A stretch of DNA of 64,000 nucleotides from assembly GCA_041394185.1 (NCBI GenBank), contig JAWKIQ010000001.1, forward strand, positions 310,001-374,000. The letters run 5' to 3'. The stretch's first letter is position 1; each line of letters starts with the position of its first letter. The notes under the pieces were generated by a model. It made no database searches. It was not told where the DNA came from and worked only from the letters and a program-made list of their open reading frames with translations. The position numbers were made by a program, and so were the translations under genes. Source of the stretch: Acidimicrobiales bacterium (GTDB lineage Bacteria; Actinomycetota; Acidimicrobiia; Acidimicrobiales; Poriferisodalaceae). Below are positions 1-7,759 of the stretch, in pieces.

Positions 1-882
1 CAGGTACATGCGCTGGGCGCCGGCATTCGCCATCGCCGCCAGGGTTTGGCCCGCCTGTTCGATGGTGCCTGCGACGGCGTTGGCTCGCAGCTCGTCTGGT
101 TCGCGGCCCATGGCCTGGGCCCGCCGCTGGAACTCTGCTTCGGTCTCGCCCACGCACACGGCGAGGGTGGCCGAATAGGTCAGGGAAGCCGGATCGCGAT
201 CTATCGCCGCGCATGCCGCCTCGACCCGAGCGCGTTGTTCTGAGAAGCGTTCGGCGGTGAGAAACGGGGTGTTGTATTCGTCGGCGAACCTGGCCGCCAG
301 CGCTGGTGTGCGCTTGGCACCGCCACCTCCGACGATGATCGGAATGCCCCCGCGCTGGACCGGCTTGGGCAGCGCGGGCGAGTTGGCGACGCGATAGTGC
401 GCGCCTTCGTAAGCGAAGTCTTCACCCACCGGTGCCGACCACATGCCCGTGATCACGGCCAGTTGCTCCTCGAGCCGATCGAAGCGCTTGCCCAAGGTCG
501 GGAAGGCAATGCCATAGGCGACGTGTTCGGCCTCGTACCAACCTGCGCCCAGACCCAGCTCGATACGTCCGTTCGACATCTGGTCGACGCCGGCGACCGA
601 TATGGCGAGGGGCCCGGGGAGGCGAAATGTCGCCGAGGTGACCAGGGTGCCCAGGCGAATCGTCGACGTGTCGCGGGCCAAACCGGCCAGGGTGGTCCAG
701 GCATCGGTTGGTCCGGGCAGACCGCCCGCCTCGAAGGCTGCGCCCATCGCCAGATAGTGGTCGCTGCGGAAGAACGCACCAAAGCCCAGCTGTTCTGCCC
801 GCAGGGCTACCGCGAGCAGGTCGTCGTAGGTCGCGCCCTGCTGGGGCTCGGTGAAGATGCGGAGTTGGTCTAGCGAAAACAA
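1..882 (-). CDS. LLM-class F420-dependent oxidoreductase (C-terminus cut off)
   Basis: Luciferase-like monooxygenase fold protein of the F420-dependent kind, expected to carry out hydride transfer with reduced F420 on an unknown substrate in the cytoplasm. The visible 294 codons read without a stop to the window edge. They begin at a TTG (880-882, complement) with AGGAG 8 bases upstream. Typical family stretches are seen: a SDHY segment near residue 40, the strand ending in LGTLVTSATFR, then SNGRIELGLGAGWYEAEH, and IPIIVGGGGAKRTPALAARFADEYN. The last part of the barrel lies outside the window. The neighbour at 992 is divergent. Family assignment is firm; the substrate is unknown. Confidence 0.85.
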   Translation of the reverse strand, partial: MFSLDQLRIFTEPQQGATYDDLLAVALRAEQLGFGAFFRSDHYLAMGAAFEAGGLPGPTDAWTTLAGLARDTSTIRLGTLVTSATFRLPGPLAISVAGVDQMSNGRIELGLGAGWYEAEHVAYGIAFPTLGKRFDRLEEQLAVITGMWSAPVGEDFAYEGAHYRVANSPALPKPVQRGGIPIIVGGGGAKRTPALAARFADEYNTPFLTAERFSEQRARVEAACAAIDRDPASLTYSATLAVCVGETEAEFQRRAQAMGREPDELRANAVAGTIEQAGQTLAAMANAGAQRMYL

Positions 883-955
883 TGGAGCGTCTCCTGCTCG
901 GTTCGGGCCGGTTTCGGACCCTACAGCGACTCGGAGCGGTCGACGACCCCGAGGC

Positions 956-985
956 TTGACCCTTCGGCGAGCGCGCGAATAGCTT
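956..985 (+). promoter_or_regulatory. Candidate -35/-10 promoter of the deoxyribosyltransferase gene
   Basis: TTGACC at 956-961 and TAGCTT at 980-985 are separated by 18 bp. The GTG start of the next gene is at 992, where transcription would be expected to begin, so the message would be leaderless. No Shine-Dalgarno sequence precedes that GTG, which fits. Assignment is by consensus only. Confidence 0.4.
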
Positions 986-991
986 GCCGCC

Positions 992-1402
992 GTGCCCAAC
1001 GCCTACCTCGCAGGACCACTGTTCGACGAGGGCGAACGGTGGTGGATCGAAACCGTCGAGCGCACCGTTGCAGCGCGGGGTTTCCAGACGTTCCTGCCCC
1101 ACCGCGACAATCCGCCGAAGTCACCGGACAACGTTCGGGAGATCTTCGCCAACGACAAGGCAGGCATCGATCGATGCGATGTCGTCGTGGCGAACCTCAA
1201 CGGGGTCATCACCGACGACGGAACGGCGTGGGAACTGGGCTACGCGTTCGCCAAGGGCAAGTACCTGATCGGCCTGCACACCGACTGGCGAAGCCGGTTC
1301 GACCACGAGGTGGTGAACCTGATGATCGAGAGCTCGCTCGATGTTCTGGTGCACTCGCTGGCCGAGCTCGAGTCGGCGCTGGACTCGTTCCTGCAGCGCT
1401 AG
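992..1402 (+). CDS. Nucleoside 2-deoxyribosyltransferase family protein
   Basis: A 136-residue protein of the nucleoside 2-deoxyribosyltransferase fold, which cleaves or transfers deoxyribose between bases; some relatives hydrolyse modified nucleotides. It starts with the family signature YLAGPLFDEGERWW and has CDVVVANLNG followed by DDGTAWELGYAFAKGK. The Glu in AWELG is the usual catalytic nucleophile. The length is normal for the short, single-domain members. The start is GTG, without a clear ribosome-binding site, behind a candidate leaderless promoter. It stands alone, divergent from the F420 oxidoreductase and 161 bp ahead of the hox operon. It may act in nucleotide salvage or pool cleaning; the exact substrate cannot be told. 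Confidence 0.85.
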   Translation: MPNAYLAGPLFDEGERWWIETVERTVAARGFQTFLPHRDNPPKSPDNVREIFANDKAGIDRCDVVVANLNGVITDDGTAWELGYAFAKGKYLIGLHTDWRSRFDHEVVNLMIESSLDVLVHSLAELESALDSFLQR

Positions 1403-1563
1403 TCGTTCCATTCCAGGCAGCCGACGGCCGACTCGTCGAGGCCCGCATACCCAGGGCCATCGGCCCCGGCCACGAAGTCATGCCCGCCCGCTGGGCCTTT
1501 GTCCCCTAGGCGCAGAGACAGAGGCTCAACCAGGCTTTTGGTCATGCGGACGAAGATCTCGCC

Positions 1564-2076
1564 ATGACCGCCGAAGCCGATCTCGCCGTCCGATCGCACC
1601 CTTCTGGGGACGACCGGTTCGCCCTGATCGACAAGCACCTGAAGCGGGTGCACTACGGCCAGGACCAGCTCATCGAGACGCTCCACATCGCCCAAGATGT
1701 GTTCGGGTACCTGTCCGAAGACGTACTGATGTACGTGGCCCGCGCCCTGATGTTGCCGCCCAGCATGGTGTATGGCGTCGCGACCTTCTACCAGCTGTTC
1801 GACTTCGAGGCGCCAGGCGACCACTCGTGCACCGTGTGCACGGGCACCGCCTGTTTCGTCAAGGGTGCAACGGACATCGTCACCGCTGTCGAGGCACGGT
1901 TCGAAGTCACGGCGGGCAACACCTCACCAGATGGTTCGCTGACGCTCAGAACGGCCAGGTGCCTCGGCTCGTGCGGATTGGCCCCAGTGGTGGTGCTGGA
2001 CGGTGTGGTCAACGCACACCTGGGGCCGGACGAGACGGTCGAGCTGCTGACCGCCGCGCTGGAAGGCGAGACCTGA
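1564..2076 (+). CDS. hoxE: NAD-reducing hydrogenase subunit HoxE
   Basis: Thioredoxin-like [2Fe-2S] subunit of the diaphorase part of a bidirectional NAD-linked [NiFe] hydrogenase, homologous to NuoE of complex I. It has 170 residues, the normal HoxE length. Cluster ligands are visible as C92-x4-C97 and C123-x3-C127. The helical domain with LMYVARALMLPPSMVYGVATFYQLF is typical of NuoE/HoxE. It is the first gene of hoxE-F-U-Y-H-W; its stop TGA overlaps the hoxF ATG by one base. No strong Shine-Dalgarno precedes its ATG, and I see no convincing promoter in the 161 bp upstream. On its own it could be NuoE, but the hydrogenase genes that follow settle the call. Confidence 0.93.
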   Translation: MTAEADLAVRSHPSGDDRFALIDKHLKRVHYGQDQLIETLHIAQDVFGYLSEDVLMYVARALMLPPSMVYGVATFYQLFDFEAPGDHSCTVCTGTACFVKGATDIVTAVEARFEVTAGNTSPDGSLTLRTARCLGSCGLAPVVVLDGVVNAHLGPDETVELLTAALEGET

Positions 2077-3704
2077 TGGCCGCCCCGATCGACCTGCACG
2101 AAGTAGCCGAACGCGAGCTCGAGGCGCAGAGCCGCTATCCGTGGCGTATCAAGGCGTGCAACAGCACGGCCTGCCTGTCGGCCGGTGCCGCGGCCACCGC
2201 CGGGGCCATCGAGGGCGGCGTCGCAGAGCGAGGCCTTGGCGGCGATGTTCAGGTCACCAGAACCGGCTGCATGGGGCTTTGCAGCCGCGGGCCGCTGGTG
2301 CGCGTGATACGTCGCGGCGGAGACGAGACGCTCTATGGCGACGTCACCCCCGAGGTGGGCGTCGACATCGTCGAGTCGCATGTGGTCGGAAAGCGACCGC
2401 TCGCAGATCACGTGCTCGACCCCGACATGGCGTTCTTTGCGAGTCAAGAGCGCATCGTTTTGGCCAACAGCGGAGTCATCGAGCCCGACCGCATCGAGTC
2501 TTACGTTGCGGTGGGCGGCTACACGGCGCTCGAGACCGCGCTGACCACCATGACGCCCCAGCAGATCGTCGAGACGGTTCAACGATCGGGCCTGCGGGGG
2601 AGAGGCGGAGCCGGCTACCCAACGGGGAACAAGTGGGCTCTGCTGGCAGCAGCCGAAGCAGATCAGAAATACGTGGTGGCCAACGGCGACGAGGGTGACC
2701 CCGGCGCATACATGGACCGCACGGTCATGGAGGACGACCCGCACCGGCTGATCGAAGGAATCGCGATCGCGGCGTTCGCCACCGGCGCGAGCAGGGCCTA
2801 CATCTATGTCAGGGCCGAGTATCCGCGGGCGGTCGAGCGGCTGGACCGAGCCATTCGGGTGGCCAGGCGCAACAGGCTGCTGGGGCGCCGCATCCTCGAC
2901 ACCGACTTCGACCTCGAAATCGAGATACGCATCGGCGCCGGGGCGTTCGTGTGCGGCGAGGAGACTGCGCTGCTGGCCTCGATCGAGGGACGACGCGGAG
3001 TGCCGAAGCTGCGCCCGCCGTATCCGACAGAACGAGGCCTGTGGGGCTCGCCGACGATGATCAACAACGTCGAGACGTTGGCGAACATCTCGACCATCAT
3101 CAGCCGAGGAGCGGACTGGTTCTCGTCGATCGGCACGCCCACCAGCGCGGGGACCAAGGTGTTCGCCCTAGCCGGAGACCTCGTGAACACGGGTCTCATC
3201 GAGGTTCCGATGGGCGTGACGTTGCGCCACGTGGTCGAAGACATCGGCGGGGGTGTTCCAGGCGGTCGACAGTTCAAGGCCGCCCAGACCGGCGGGCCGT
3301 CTGGCGGGTGCATCCCATCTGAGTTCCTCGATACGCCTGTCGACTACGACAGCTTGCGAAAGCTGGGATCGATCATGGGATCGGGTGGTCTGATCGTCAT
3401 GGACGAAGACGTCGGCATGCCCGGGGTGGCCAAGTACTTCATGGAGTTCTCGATGGACGAGAGCTGCGGCAAGTGCACTCCGTGTCGCGCCGGAACCGTG
3501 CAGATGCACGGGCTGCTCGATCGGATCGTCTCAGGGCTAGGAACGCACAGCGATCTCGCAGACCTGGAACACCTGTGCCAGATGGTCAGGGACACATCCC
3601 TTTGCGGCCTCGGACAGGCCGCACCCAACCCGGTGCTCAGCACCCTTCACTACTTCAGGGACGAATACGAAACCCTGGTCGGGGGAGGTGACGGCGGTGC
3701 GTGA
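2076..3704 (+). CDS. hoxF: NAD-reducing hydrogenase diaphorase subunit HoxF
   Basis: Large diaphorase subunit that binds FMN and NAD(H) and passes electrons between the hydrogenase module and NAD. 542 residues from the ATG that overlaps the hoxE stop. The N-terminal 100 residues form a second thioredoxin-like [2Fe-2S] domain with an early Cys pair and GCMGLCSRGP. Next come the FMN site GRGGAGYPTGNKW and the NADH site NGDEGDPGAYMDRT. The C-terminal [4Fe-4S] motif is ESCGKCTPCRAG. An N-terminal 2Fe-2S domain joined to a NuoF core separates HoxF from plain NuoF. Translation is probably coupled along the operon. Confidence 0.95.
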   Translation: MAAPIDLHEVAERELEAQSRYPWRIKACNSTACLSAGAAATAGAIEGGVAERGLGGDVQVTRTGCMGLCSRGPLVRVIRRGGDETLYGDVTPEVGVDIVESHVVGKRPLADHVLDPDMAFFASQERIVLANSGVIEPDRIESYVAVGGYTALETALTTMTPQQIVETVQRSGLRGRGGAGYPTGNKWALLAAAEADQKYVVANGDEGDPGAYMDRTVMEDDPHRLIEGIAIAAFATGASRAYIYVRAEYPRAVERLDRAIRVARRNRLLGRRILDTDFDLEIEIRIGAGAFVCGEETALLASIEGRRGVPKLRPPYPTERGLWGSPTMINNVETLANISTIISRGADWFSSIGTPTSAGTKVFALAGDLVNTGLIEVPMGVTLRHVVEDIGGGVPGGRQFKAAQTGGPSGGCIPSEFLDTPVDYDSLRKLGSIMGSGGLIVMDEDVGMPGVAKYFMEFSMDESCGKCTPCRAGTVQMHGLLDRIVSGLGTHSDLADLEHLCQMVRDTSLCGLGQAAPNPVLSTLHYFRDEYETLVGGGDGGA

Positions 3705-4440
3705 ACGCAGACCAACCGTTGACGTTTCCTTCGACGGGGTCGAGTACGAGGCATTCGCCGACGAGACAGTGCTGCAGACCGCTCGTCGCGTCGGCGTCGA
3801 AATACCGTCGCTGTGCTTCCTGGAGGGCCTGTCGATTTGGGGCGGTTGCCGTGTCTGTGTGGTCGAGATCGCAGAAGACCATCGCCTTCGACCGGCCTGC
3901 GCCACACCGGTCTCCCAGGACATGGAGATCCTGGTCGATACCCCAAAGGTCGCGGCCTATCGGCGCGACGTCATCGAGTTGTTGTTCGCCGAGGGCAACC
4001 ACGTGTGTGCTGTGTGCGTGTCCAACGGCAACTGCGAGCTGCAGGACATGGCGGTCGCGGTTGGAATGGACCATGTTCGCTACGACCAGCAGGCGCCGCA
4101 GCGCAAGATCGACGCGAGCCACCCCAAGTACGTGTTCGACCCGAACAGGTGCATCCTGTGCACCCGTTGTGTGAGGGTGTGCGACGAAATCGAAGGTGCC
4201 CATGTGTGGGATGTCGCCATGCGTGGGCGCAACGCCGAGCTGGTCACCGAGCTGGCAAAGCCGTGGGGTGAGTCGACGTCGTGCACGTGGTGTGGCAAGT
4301 GTGTCGCCGCGTGCCCGACCGGCGCCTTGTTCTTCCACGGCAGGGCGGTGGGTGAGATGAGGCACACCCCAGAGGTGATACATCGGCTGGCCGCGGCCCG
4401 CACCCGCGGCGAGTGGCTCGATCCGAAGGACTACTCATGA
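3697..4440 (+). CDS. hoxU: NAD-reducing hydrogenase diaphorase subunit HoxU
   Basis: Small iron-sulfur diaphorase subunit, equivalent to the N-terminal part of NuoG, that wires HoxF to the hydrogenase dimer. 247 residues. The plant-type [2Fe-2S] domain carries CFLEGLSIWGGCRVC plus a later Cys. A [4Fe-4S] segment has HVCAVCVSNGNC, and two further clusters are carried by CILCTRCVRVC and CTWCGKCVAACP. I prefer the GTG at 3697 because GGGGGAGG (3681-3688) sits 8 bases before it; an in-frame GTG at 3688 is possible and adds three residues. It overlaps the end of hoxF by 8 bp and shares ATGA with hoxY. Confidence 0.94.
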   Translation: MRERRPTVDVSFDGVEYEAFADETVLQTARRVGVEIPSLCFLEGLSIWGGCRVCVVEIAEDHRLRPACATPVSQDMEILVDTPKVAAYRRDVIELLFAEGNHVCAVCVSNGNCELQDMAVAVGMDHVRYDQQAPQRKIDASHPKYVFDPNRCILCTRCVRVCDEIEGAHVWDVAMRGRNAELVTELAKPWGESTSCTWCGKCVAACPTGALFFHGRAVGEMRHTPEVIHRLAAARTRGEWLDPKDYS

Positions 4441-4979
4441 ACAAACCGCGCTTTGCATCGGTGTGGCTGGGCGGCTGTTCGGGTTGCCACATGTCGTTCC
4501 TCGACATGGACGAGTGGCTGTTCGAGCTGGCCGAGTTGGTCGATGTCGTCTATTCGCCCATCGCCGACTTCAAGGACTTTCCTCCAGACGTCGACATCAC
4601 TTTGGTCGAGGGAGCGGTGGCAAACACCGACAACCTCGAGTTGGCACAGCGTGTGCGCAGCAACTCGAGGGTCGTCGCATCGTTTGGCGATTGTGCCGTG
4701 TCGGGCAATGTGACTGCGATGCGCAATCCGTTGGGCGATCCGGCCGCCATCATCCAACGGGTGTACATAGACGCTGTCGACCGCGACGGTGTTGTTCCCG
4801 AGGCGGCGGGCATCGTTCCGCCCCTGCTGCCCAAGGTCCTGCCACTCCACAAGGTGATCGGCGTCGACTTCTACATTCCGGGGTGTCCGCCGTCTTCGGC
4901 CGAGATACGTCGGGCAATCGAGACCCTGGTCGGGGGCGAAGCGGGACATAGGAACCCAGAAGACATCCGTCCGGGCTGA
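4437..4979 (+). CDS. hoxY: NAD-reducing hydrogenase small subunit HoxY
   Basis: Electron-transfer small subunit of the [NiFe] hydrogenase module. 180 residues, short as expected for group 3d enzymes, which keep only the proximal cluster and lack a Tat signal. Cluster ligands appear in GGCSGCHMSF (C14 and C17), in SFGDCAVSGN, and in YIPGCPPSS. The ATG overlaps the hoxU stop in an ATGA. A longer reading from an upstream GTG at 4413 would run into hoxU and adds no conserved sequence. The partner is HoxH directly downstream. Confidence 0.94.
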   Translation: MNKPRFASVWLGGCSGCHMSFLDMDEWLFELAELVDVVYSPIADFKDFPPDVDITLVEGAVANTDNLELAQRVRSNSRVVASFGDCAVSGNVTAMRNPLGDPAAIIQRVYIDAVDRDGVVPEAAGIVPPLLPKVLPLHKVIGVDFYIPGCPPSSAEIRRAIETLVGGEAGHRNPEDIRPG

Positions 4980-5005
4980 GCCGGTCGATGGTTGAGGAGC
5001 TACAA

Positions 5006-6445
5006 GTGGCCGAAAAGATCATCATCGACCCGGTTACCCGTATCGAGGGGCACGCCAAGATCACGATCTCGCTGGGAGACGATGGCCGCGTCGACGATGC
5101 TCGATTCCACGTCACCGAGTTTCGGGGTTTCGAGGAGTTCTGCCGGGGTCGACCGGTGTGGGAGATGCCCAGCCTCACCGCCCGCACCTGCGGTATCTGC
5201 CCGGTCAGTCATCTGCTGGCCTCGGCCAAGGCGGGCGACGCGATCATGGGGGCGGTGCCGCCCGACGCAGCCGTGAGATTGCGCCGGGTGGCGAACCTGG
5301 GCCAGATCATCCAGTCGCACGCCCTGAGCTTCTTCCACCTGAGTGCCCCCGACCTGCTTCTGGGGATGGACTCGAACCCCGCAGAGCGAAACGTCTTCGG
5401 CCTGATGGCCCAGCAGCCCGACCTGGCCCGCAGCGGTATCCGGCTGAGGAGCTTCGGCCAGTCGGTCATAGAGGCCATCGCGGGCCGCAAGGTCCACTCG
5501 CCGGGAATCGTGCCAGGCGGCATAGCGTCACCGATGACAGCCGAGACCCGTGATGCGCTTCGGGCCGGCCTGGGCGAAGCCCGTCAGACGGCCGAAGACG
5601 CCCTGGCCCTGTTCGTGGGCCTGCTCGACCGGTTCGGCCGCGAGGCCGATTCGTTCGGCTCGTTCCCCAGCCTTCACCTGGCCTTGGCGAACGAAAGCGG
5701 AGTGTGGGAGCACTATGACGGGTTCTTGAGGGTCGTCGACGCCGACGGATCCGTCGTCGCCGATCGGGTCGAACCCGAGCAGTACCGGTCGATCATCGGC
5801 GAAGCCGGACGCCACGATTCGTATCTGAAGGCACCCTATTTCAAGCCACGGGTGGAGCCATCGGACGATCCCGGCGCAGGCATCTACCGGGTGGGACCCT
5901 TGGCGCGACTCAATGTGTGCCGGTCGATGGGCGTGCCCGCAGCCGACGCTGCCCTAGCCGAATACAGGTCCAGAGCCGGTGGTGTAGCCAACTCGTCGTT
6001 CTACTACCACTACGCAAGGCTGATCGAGATCGTCGCCGCCACCGAATGGATGGAGGTTCTGTTGAACGATGCAGATCTCCTCGACACCAGGGTCAGGTCG
6101 ACGGCCGGCATAAACCGCAGCCACAGCGTCGGCGTTTCGGAGGCTCCGCGGGGAACCCTGTTCCACGAGTACTCGGTCGACGATCATGGTTTGTTGACCG
6201 ACGTGAACATGATCATCGCCACCGGGCAGAACAACCTGGCGATGAACGCCACGGTTTTGCAGATAGCCCGCGAGTGGATCGACGGCCCCGATATCGCCGA
6301 AGGGGTGTTGAACCGCATCGAGGCGGGCATCAGGGCCTTCGATCCATGTCTCAGCTGCTCTACCCATGCGGTAGGCCAGATGCCGTTGGCCGTCGACTTG
6401 TTGGACGCCCAAGGTCGCCTGATCGGCCACGTCGAGCGTGGCTGA
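5006..6445 (+). CDS. hoxH: NAD-reducing hydrogenase large (NiFe) subunit HoxH
   Basis: Catalytic subunit with the NiFe active site; interconverts H2 with protons and electrons, coupled to NAD through HoxEFU. 479 residues from GTG 5006, chosen because GAGGAG lies 6 bases before it and the product then begins MAEKIIIDPVTRIEGHAKI as in relatives. An in-frame ATG at 4988 is the alternative. Nickel ligands are C62 and C65 in RTCGICPVSH, and C448 and C451 in DPCLSCSTH near the C-terminus. After H454 a 25-residue tail remains, which the maturation protease would remove. The motifs fit group 3d (NAD-coupled, cytoplasmic). No other hydrogenase accessory genes (hyp) are in the window. Confidence 0.95.
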   Translation: MAEKIIIDPVTRIEGHAKITISLGDDGRVDDARFHVTEFRGFEEFCRGRPVWEMPSLTARTCGICPVSHLLASAKAGDAIMGAVPPDAAVRLRRVANLGQIIQSHALSFFHLSAPDLLLGMDSNPAERNVFGLMAQQPDLARSGIRLRSFGQSVIEAIAGRKVHSPGIVPGGIASPMTAETRDALRAGLGEARQTAEDALALFVGLLDRFGREADSFGSFPSLHLALANESGVWEHYDGFLRVVDADGSVVADRVEPEQYRSIIGEAGRHDSYLKAPYFKPRVEPSDDPGAGIYRVGPLARLNVCRSMGVPAADAALAEYRSRAGGVANSSFYYHYARLIEIVAATEWMEVLLNDADLLDTRVRSTAGINRSHSVGVSEAPRGTLFHEYSVDDHGLLTDVNMIIATGQNNLAMNATVLQIAREWIDGPDIAEGVLNRIEAGIRAFDPCLSCSTHAVGQMPLAVDLLDAQGRLIGHVERG

Positions 6446-6881
6446 ACTGCTGGTCGTCGGCTATGGCAACGATCTGCGCCGCGACGATCGGGCGGGCAGG
6501 GAGGTCGCCGCCAGGCTGGCCGAGCGCGAGCTGCCGCACGTCGAGATCGTGTCGGTCACCCAACTGACCCCCGAGCTGGCGCCCGTTGTCGGCGGCCGTG
6601 ACACGGTGGTGTTCGTCGACGCATCCGTGGCCACCGACAAGGTGGCGGTACAGAGCGTGTGCGCCTCACAAGGTGGGTCCGCTGTCGTCGCCCATCACGC
6701 CGACCCTGCCGGTCTGTTGGCGTTGGCCGAACAACTCGGCCATCGGCCCCGGCGATCTTTGTGGGTCACCATCCCCGCAACAGACCTCGGATTCGGGTTC
6801 GAGCTGTCGGATGGAACCGAGGCGGGCGTCGACGAGGTGGTCGAGATGATCGCAGCGCTGCGTCAGCCGGGAAGCCGATAG
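6438..6881 (+). CDS. hoxW: Hydrogenase maturation protease, HoxW/HybD type
   Basis: Endopeptidase that trims the C-terminal tail of HoxH after nickel insertion. 147 residues, GTG start overlapping the end of hoxH by 8 bp. It shows VVGYGNDLRRDDRAG at the N-terminus, VVFVDAS (D61) and AHHADPAGLL (H86/H87). D17, D61 and one of the His residues are in the places of the three nickel-binding residues of HybD, with Asp for the usual first Glu. Its position directly after hoxH makes HoxH the likely client. Its 3' end overlaps the convergent sigma-factor gene by 19 bp, so the two messages are antisense at their ends. Confidence 0.87.
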   Translation: MAELLVVGYGNDLRRDDRAGREVAARLAERELPHVEIVSVTQLTPELAPVVGGRDTVVFVDASVATDKVAVQSVCASQGGSAVVAHHADPAGLLALAEQLGHRPRRSLWVTIPATDLGFGFELSDGTEAGVDEVVEMIAALRQPGSR

Positions 6882-7759
6882 CCAGAAGCCAGCGCTGCGA
6901 GCTTGTCGGGATTGCGCACGGCGTGAAGATGGCTGATGCCCTCGCTGGTGGTTCCCATCACCAGAACCACATCGAGTTCGCCTTCTATGAACACGATGAA
7001 GGCCGGTTCGCCGTTGACGGTGGCGACCTCGAAGACCGTGTCGGGCGGAGCCTTCTTGGCTATGCCCGCCAGGAATCTGGCAGTTCGGTAGCGACCCACG
7101 ACCGGGCGCACCGCGGCGTACCTGACACCTCCACCATCGGACGTCGCGACGACATCTGAGGTCAGCAGGGCCTGGATCCGGTCGAAATCGGCGCTGGCGA
7201 GCGCCGCGCCGAAGGCCGCCACCAAGACCTGCTCTTCGTGGCTGTTGGCGCGCCGTTTCGGATCGTCACGATGTGCAGCGATCTTGGCTCGGGCCCGAGA
7301 CGCCGTCTTTCGGCACGCAGAGTCGGTTTTGTCGAGCATGCCGGCGATCTCGTCGAACCCGCAATCGAACACGTCGTGCAGCAGGAATGTGGCCCGCTCG
7401 AGGGGTGTCAGAAGGTCGAGGATGCGCAGAAACCCCAGGGTCACCGATTCTGCCAACGCGACCATGTCGTCGGGACCGGGCTGGGGTTCGACCGAGTCGT
7501 ACAAGACCGGCTCCGCCAGCCACGGGCCCACGTAGGTTTCCCGCCGGGCCTGGGCCGATCGAAGCCGGTCGATCGCAAGGCGAGTCACCACGGTGGTCAA
7601 GTAGGCAGCCGGCTCGCGCGCCTCGCCTTCTGGCTTGGCCGACCATCGCAGGAATGCCTCCTGCACCACGTCTTCCGCCGAGGCCACGTCGCCCAACATC
7701 CGATAGGCGATGCCGGTGAGGCGTGGGCGGTGGGCCTCGAACTCGCCGGCGCTGATCAT
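6863..7759 (-). CDS. RNA polymerase sigma factor, ECF41 group (SigJ-like)
   Basis: Extracytoplasmic-function sigma factor with a fused SnoaL-like C-terminal domain. 298 residues. Region 2 (GIAYRMLGDVASAEDVVQEAFLRW) recognises -10 DNA, and region 4 has the HTH around FDEIAGMLDKTDSACRK. Hallmarks of ECF41 are present: PWLAEPV in the linker, SDGGGVRYAAVRPVVG in the SnoaL domain, and NPDKL near the end. In this group the C-terminal domain modulates activity in place of an anti-sigma factor. Its ATG overlaps the stop of the upstream FAD oxidoreductase gene by 4 bp, so the two are co-transcribed, and that oxidoreductase is the likely target. An ECF41-like promoter sits upstream of the pair. Confidence 0.92.
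   Translation of the reverse strand: MISAGEFEAHRPRLTGIAYRMLGDVASAEDVVQEAFLRWSAKPEGEAREPAAYLTTVVTRLAIDRLRSAQARRETYVGPWLAEPVLYDSVEPQPGPDDMVALAESVTLGFLRILDLLTPLERATFLLHDVFDCGFDEIAGMLDKTDSACRKTASRARAKIAAHRDDPKRRANSHEEQVLVAAFGAALASADFDRIQALLTSDVVATSDGGGVRYAAVRPVVGRYRTARFLAGIAKKAPPDTVFEVATVNGEPAFIVFIEGELDVVLVMGTTSEGISHLHAVRNPDKLAALASGYRLPG

Noticed and set aside
1399..1542. 48-codon minus-strand frame in front of hoxE
   Set aside because: Has a stop-free, somewhat protein-like sequence, but no ribosome site, no recognised family and no promoter; too weak to call.
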